25,362 nucleotides of DNA from JAICLL01 sp035252155 (GTDB lineage: Bacteria; Planctomycetota; Planctomycetia; Pirellulales; JAICIG01): NCBI GenBank assembly GCA_035252155.1, contig DATFDL010000622.1:1-25362 (forward strand), given 5' to 3'. The notes under the pieces are model-generated. The model saw nothing but the letters and a program-made list of their open reading frames with translations. It was not told where the DNA came from and made no database searches. Positions 22,127 to 25,362 of this stretch are shown in pieces. The first letter of the stretch is position 1. Each line of letters begins with the position of its first letter. A program made the translations under genes and the position numbers.

Positions 22127-23707
22127 CTACTTCTTCTCCAGCACCACGAAGCGGTTGCCGCCTTCGGTGCGGACCCAGAGCAAAATGCCGTCGTCCAACG
22201 AGGCCTCTTTCATGGCGGCCTTGAACTCATCGACGTTATGCACCGGGTGCTTCTCGACCCGCTTGATCAGCATTCCCTCGCGCAGGCCGGCCTCGGCCGC
22301 AATGCTGCCCTCGGCCACCTCGGTGATCACGACGCCTTGAAAATCCTTGAAGCCCAGCTTCTCGGCATTATTCTCGGTCAACTCGGCGACTTCCACGCCG
22401 ATCTCGTCGCTGCGGAATCCCGAGTGCTGGTCGCTCCCGCGACCTCCTCGCGAGGCGTGCTCGCCAAACTGCTTCGGCAGCGGCTTGACGACGACGTGCA
22501 ATTCGACCGGCTTGCCGTCGCGCAACACCTCGACCCGCTGTTTCTCGCCGGCGGGCGTCCGCTCGACAAGTTCTTGCAGATCGCGCGAGGTGCGGATCTT
22601 CTTGCCGCCGTAGCTGGTAATGACGTCTTCGGGCTTGAAGCCGGCCTCGGCCGCGGGCGAGTTCGGATAAACCTCACCCACCACCACTCCGGCGCGGTGA
22701 CCAACGCCCAACTTGTCGGCAAGCTTGCCGCTCACCTCGCTGATGCCGACGCCCAGATAGCTGCGCTGCACCACACCGATATCGATAAGTTGCCGCATGA
22801 CCCATTTGGCCAACGTGCTGGGAATGGCGAAGCCCAGCCCCTGATAGCCGCCGTTGTTCGAGGCGATGGCGGTGTTGATGCCCACCACTTCTCCTTCGAG
22901 ATTGACAAGTGGGCCACCCGAGTTGCCCGGATTGATCGCAGCATCGGTCTGGATATAGCGCGCTCGCTTGTCCTGATTGCGCGGCTCCAGGTCGCGTCCC
23001 ATGCCGCTGATGATGCCGGCGCTGACCGTCGAATCGAAGCCGAACGGATTGCCGACGGCGATCACCCAATCGCCGATTTGCAGCTTGTCGGAGTCGCCCA
23101 ATTTGGCGGCCGGCAGCGAGCCATCGACCTTGATCCGCAGCACGGCCAGATCGGTGGCCGGATCGGTCTTGATGTCGTGCGCCTCAAACTGCCGCCCATC
23201 GGAGAGCCGCACCAGTACTTCGTCGGCCCCTTCGACCACGTGGTTGTTCGTCAGTACGATGCCGCTCTTATCGACGATTACGCCCGAACCCATGCCATGC
23301 TTTTGCGGCATTTGAAATGTGCGACCGTTGGGGCCGAAGTGAAATTGTGGACCGCCGTCGTCGTTAAAGAAATCTTCAAAGGGAGTGCCCTTGAAGGGGT
23401 TCTCGCCGCGCAGTGGGCTGTCGCCGCGCTGCCGGCCGCGCCCTTCCATCTGCACCGCCTGGGGCTTCGTATTGGTCTCGATGGTGACGACGGTGGGCAC
23501 GGCCGTTTCGGCGGCCTTGCGGAATGCCTGTGAGAGGCTGTCGGCCTGGCGGCGGCCGTGTTCTTGAACGGCGGAGTGTCTGCCGTCGGAATCATTGTCT
23601 TGAGCTGTGCCGCGGGCCTGCCAAACGCCGACGCCCGCGGTCGTCAGCGTCAACAAAAAAGCGACCGCCAGCGCTTTGCGGCCGGCGAAGACATGGGTTC
23701 GTTGCAT
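22127..23707 (-). CDS. HtrA/DegP-like serine protease with two PDZ domains
   Basis: This is a 526-residue envelope protease and chaperone that degrades or refolds damaged exported proteins. An N-terminal hydrophobic segment (about 11-28) is a signal peptide or anchor. The trypsin-like domain (about 62-310) has the triad His156 (TNNHVVEG), Asp186 (DPATDLAVL) and Ser263 (NPGNSGGPL). PDZ1 spans about 316-410 (YLGVGISE start) and PDZ2 about 432-522. The length and two PDZ domains match DegP/DegQ. The ATG at 23707 is preceded by AAGGAG with good spacing. It ends near a strong intrinsic terminator and is transcribed away from rnc. No chaperone or two-component genes are adjacent. Confidence 0.96.
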   Translation of the reverse strand: MQRTHVFAGRKALAVAFLLTLTTAGVGVWQARGTAQDNDSDGRHSAVQEHGRRQADSLSQAFRKAAETAVPTVVTIETNTKPQAVQMEGRGRQRGDSPLRGENPFKGTPFEDFFNDDGGPQFHFGPNGRTFQMPQKHGMGSGVIVDKSGIVLTNNHVVEGADEVLVRLSDGRQFEAHDIKTDPATDLAVLRIKVDGSLPAAKLGDSDKLQIGDWVIAVGNPFGFDSTVSAGIISGMGRDLEPRNQDKRARYIQTDAAINPGNSGGPLVNLEGEVVGINTAIASNNGGYQGLGFAIPSTLAKWVMRQLIDIGVVQRSYLGVGISEVSGKLADKLGVGHRAGVVVGEVYPNSPAAEAGFKPEDVITSYGGKKIRTSRDLQELVERTPAGEKQRVEVLRDGKPVELHVVVKPLPKQFGEHASRGGRGSDQHSGFRSDEIGVEVAELTENNAEKLGFKDFQGVVITEVAEGSIAAEAGLREGMLIKRVEKHPVHNVDEFKAAMKEASLDDGILLWVRTEGGNRFVVLEKK

Positions 23708-23829
23708 ATCTGTTCTCCTTCGCGATGGGTTGCCTCTATAAAAAGTTCCAACTCAAAGGGGGCGGTGTTGCAAACGCCAGTCCCCTTGGTCTTAAGAATG
23801 GTTACCGCAGCCGAGCAATTCTTGCAAGA

Positions 23830-23858
23830 TTGACAAAAACACTGTGGGCGGCTAGACT
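23830..23858 (+). promoter_or_regulatory. rnc: Strong predicted sigma-70 promoter of rnc
   Basis: A consensus TTGACA (23830-23835) is followed after 17 bases by TAGACT (23853-23858). Transcription would start near 23865 and give a leader of about 50 bases. This supports the rnc start at 23917 and rejects longer upstream reading. Confidence 0.72.
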
Positions 23859-23916
23859 TGCGCTGATGATTGGCCAATTTCCTTACCGCTGGCCAGCAGG
23901 GCAATCAGGTCACGGC

Positions 23917-24654
23917 ATGAGTCGGACGTTGGAAAGCGAACCCACCGCCGATTGGGTCAGCGAATTAGAGCGGCTCGAACGGCGCATCGGATATACCTTC
24001 AACGACAAGGCCCTGCTGCGCTCGGCGCTGACGCACGCCTCGGGGGCGTCGCACCGCTTGCACTCCAACGAGCGGCTCGAGTTCCTGGGGGACGCCATCT
24101 TGGGGGCCGTGGTCTGCGAAATTCTGTATCGACAATACCCGGAATACTTGGAAGGCGACCTGACCAAGATCAAATCGGTCGTCGTCAGCCGGCAGACCTG
24201 CGCCAAAATCAGCGAGGCGCTCGGCCTGGAAAAGTTTCTGCTTCTGGGCAAGGGTATGACCACCAGCCCCAGCGTGCCGCCCTCGCTGTTGGCCGACGTG
24301 TTTGAATCGATCATCGCTGCCATTTATCTCGACGGCGGCGATGAACCGTCGCGGGCCTTCATCGAAAACTATATGGGGCCCGAGATCGAGCTGGCCGCCG
24401 ACGGCGATCATTCGGGCAATTACAAGTCTCTGTTGCAGCAGTTGGCTCAGCGCGAGCACGGGCACACGCCCACGTATGCGTTGCTCGACGAGAAAGGTCC
24501 CGATCACAGCAAATGCTTCAAGATCGCCGCGCAGATCGGTCGCACGCGCTACCAGGCCGCCTGGGGGCGGAACAAAAAAGAAGCCGAGCAGCGCGCCGCC
24601 CAGAACGCCCTCAGCGAATTGAATGGCGAAACGCCGCCGTACCCAAGCGATTGA
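23917..24654 (+). CDS. rnc: Ribonuclease III
   Basis: RNase III cleaves double-stranded RNA, including rRNA precursors and structured mRNAs. The 245-residue protein has the normal length. Its nuclease domain contains the signature NERLEFLGDA (51-60) with metal-binding Glu55 and Asp59, and a second acidic pair Asp127 and Glu130 in LADVFESIIAAIYLDGG. A double-stranded RNA-binding domain follows (about 167-236) with TPTYALLDEKGPDH and the basic helix NKKEAEQRAAQNAL. The ATG at 23917 has AGG about eight bases upstream and lies 58 bases past a near-consensus promoter; the frame is open further upstream, but that region overlaps the promoter. The gene is monocistronic, ending before repeat and terminator hairpins. 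Confidence 0.97.
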   Translation: MSRTLESEPTADWVSELERLERRIGYTFNDKALLRSALTHASGASHRLHSNERLEFLGDAILGAVVCEILYRQYPEYLEGDLTKIKSVVVSRQTCAKISEALGLEKFLLLGKGMTTSPSVPPSLLADVFESIIAAIYLDGGDEPSRAFIENYMGPEIELAADGDHSGNYKSLLQQLAQREHGHTPTYALLDEKGPDHSKCFKIAAQIGRTRYQAAWGRNKKEAEQRAAQNALSELNGETPPYPSD

Positions 24655-24657
24655 GCG

Positions 24658-24738
24658 AGTTTTCAGTTCTAAGTGCTCAGTTGTCAGCGTTGCGTCTGAA
24701 ACCGCGAAGCGGACGCTGAAAACTGAACACTGAAAACT
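24658..24738. repeat. Imperfect inverted repeat of TTTTCAGT/ACTGAAAA type
   Basis: The arms 24658-24690 and 24713-24738 are imperfectly complementary (the left arm is longer by several bases), with an inner CCGC-GAA-GCGG hairpin at 24702-24712. The units AACTGAACACTGAAAACT resemble the TTTGAAG-type element at 17518-17591 in style. It begins four bases past the rnc stop codon. Confidence 0.7.
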
Positions 24739-24753
24739 TCAAACTGTAAAATA

Positions 24754-24785
24754 GAAACGCCCGGTTGAAATCAACCGGGCGTTTC
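24754..24785. terminator. Bidirectional intrinsic terminator between rnc and the lysine-rich gene
   Basis: A perfect 15-bp stem, GAAACGCCCGGTTGA (24754-24768) with its complement at 24771-24785, has a two-base formal loop. Pyrimidine-rich TCTCTCT follows on the plus strand and TATTTTAC on the minus strand. It sits between convergent genes, so it probably ends both transcripts. Confidence 0.8.
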
Positions 24786-24838
24786 TCTCTCGTCGTTTCA
24801 GTGGCGCCGCCTAAGCGGCGCGGGCAACCTGAAGTTGG

Positions 24839-24919
24839 CTACTTCTTCTTGGCGGTCTTTTTCTTGGCGCCCTTACGCTTTGTAGCCGCCTTCTTCTTGG
24901 TTGCTTTCTTCTTGGCCAC
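24839..24919 (-). CDS. 26-residue lysine-rich histone-tail-like microprotein
   Basis: From a GTG at 24919 the frame encodes MAKKKATKKKAATKRKGAK followed by KKTAKKK and a TAG at 24839-24841. Fourteen of 26 residues are Lys and one is Arg; the rest are Ala, Thr and Gly. AGGAGG stands exactly seven bases before the GTG, the strongest ribosome binding site in the window. The composition matches the disordered C-terminal tails of bacterial histone H1-like proteins (AlgP, Hc1/Hc2) and of some HU proteins, which bind DNA or RNA by charge. A nucleic-acid-binding role is inference. The frame is open for 30 codons upstream to a TAG at 25010-25012, but without an ATG, GTG or TTG. It converges on rnc and has a small GCGCCGC/GCGGCGC hairpin (24804-24821) and the bidirectional terminator downstream. 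Confidence 0.78.
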   Translation of the reverse strand: MAKKKATKKKAATKRKGAKKKTAKKK

Positions 24920-24926
24920 CGTACGT

Positions 24927-24932
24927 CCTCCT
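24927..24932 (-). promoter_or_regulatory. Perfect Shine-Dalgarno AGGAGG of the lysine-rich gene
   Basis: AGGAGG lies seven bases before the GTG at 24919 and decides that start. It overlaps a TAG (24931-24933) that ends a 23-codon frame beginning at a GTG at 25002. Confidence 0.75.
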
Positions 24933-25115
24933 AACAGAGAGTAACGGCGACTTCCTTGCCGCTTGCCGGGCTGGGACGGAAGCTCGACAGGTTCGTCGCC
25001 ACGGAAACGCTACCTCCGATCGTCGAGTCGGCTTGTCCGACGACCGCCGAAGCGGTACGACAAACTCTCGATCGATCGGCTGTACTCCTTGGTTGGGTCT
25101 GCCCTTCACTGACAT

Positions 25116-25143
25116 ATAGTACGCATTCCGCGAAAATGTGCAA
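25116..25143 (-). promoter_or_regulatory. Possible promoter for the lysine-rich gene
   Basis: On the minus strand TTGCAC (25143-25138) and TACTAT (25121-25116) are 16 bases apart. A start near 25108 would give a leader of about 190 bases (25108-24920) in front of the tiny coding region. The same AT-rich spot reads TATAGT on the plus strand (25115-25120) and could serve the methyltransferase. The match is moderate. Confidence 0.35.
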
Positions 25144-25362
25144 GCAGAATTCTTGGTCGGAGCAAAATTTTTTTCGCCGGGCAATCGCCGCGCGATTCGG
25201 CCGCGTCTTCGACTTGCCGATCGCGCGGCGCGTTCGCGAGGTGTTGCTCGACTCGATCGACGATCGGATGCGCGTGCTCGAAGTCGGCGCCGGCGAGCGC
25301 CGCATGGGCGCGATCATCGCCGAGTGCCGCCGCGACGTCGTCTATCGATCGATGGACATCGA
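25136..25362 (+). CDS. SAM-dependent methyltransferase-like protein, 5' part only
   Basis: The plus-strand frame from the ATG at 25136 is open to the right edge (75 codons). After an N-terminal helical segment (FFRRAIAARFGRVFDLPIA), residues 46-53 read RVLEVGAG, the glycine-rich motif I of class I SAM-dependent methyltransferases, and the last visible residues VVYRSMDI fit the next strand, which carries the acidic motif II residue. The substrate is unknown. No Shine-Dalgarno is evident; a TATAGT box at 25115-25120 would leave a leader of under 20 bases, so the start may be leaderless-like or lie elsewhere. Confidence 0.75.
   Translation, partial: MCKQNSWSEQNFFRRAIAARFGRVFDLPIARRVREVLLDSIDDRMRVLEVGAGERRMGAIIAECRRDVVYRSMDI

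Noticed and set aside
23725..23749. GGAACTT on the minus strand (23749-23743) upstream of htrA, suggesting a sigma-E type promoter
   Set aside because: The matching downstream element would place the transcript start within or past the ribosome binding site; no convincing -10 at the right spacing.
24873..25317. Two minus-strand frames of about 100-130 codons covering the right-hand intergenic region
   Set aside because: Arg/Ser-rich sequences without domains, overlapping the methyltransferase start and the lysine-rich gene; they look like GC-driven open frames.
1..25362. tRNA, rRNA, transposase or phage genes
   Set aside because: Looked for cloverleaf-like and transposase/integrase motifs; none recognised, though a small RNA gene could be missed by eye.

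Overview
The window looks like a chromosomal stretch from a GC-rich planctomycete, probably close to Pirellulales. This is inferred from gene content and style: a DUF4058 gene starting MPLLDHF, a type-2 isoleucyl-tRNA synthetase, a planctomycete-like polysaccharide export protein, and many short palindromic repeats of kinds I associate with that phylum. No rRNA, tRNA, CRISPR array or insertion sequence was recognised.

Layout. Positions 1-945 (minus) hold the 5' part of a multi-membrane-segment GT-C type glycosyltransferase-like gene with a GTG start, cut by the left edge. A secreted alpha/beta hydrolase follows (1185-1940, plus), then a gene-poor stretch and a frameshifted, internally deleted DUF4058 gene (2292-2895, minus). 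Next on the minus strand come a polysaccharide export protein (2930-4198), a Pro-rich TPR lipoprotein (4451-6226) and ileS (6629-10006). Diverging from ileS is a two-gene plus-strand unit: a MarR regulator (10164-10625) and a 1165-residue secreted enzyme (10636-14133) combining two ferulic-acid-esterase-type domains with a GH10 xylanase. The second gene's ribosome binding site overlaps the regulator's stop codon.

From 20295 down to 14202 the minus strand carries a tightly packed six-gene cluster: phoH, a PgpH-like 7TM-HD phosphodiesterase, ybeY, recO, a BamD-like TPR lipoprotein and an LptE-like lipoprotein. It joins RNA and nucleotide-signal functions, DNA repair and outer-membrane biogenesis. 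Upstream lie a CobB/CbiA-like protein that has lost both expected catalytic motifs (20490-21839, minus), an HtrA/DegP protease (22127-23707, minus) and RNase III (23917-24654, plus). At the right end are a 26-residue lysine-rich microprotein gene (24839-24919, minus) with a perfect Shine-Dalgarno, and the start of a SAM-dependent methyltransferase cut by the right edge (25136-25362, plus).

Points of most interest: the lysine-rich microprotein with its long leader; the MarR/esterase-esterase-xylanase unit with a near-perfect palindrome over its promoter; the doubly degenerate CobB-like protein; and the way short dispersed repeats are read through in frame inside envelope-protein genes (polysaccharide export protein, TPR lipoprotein, LptE).
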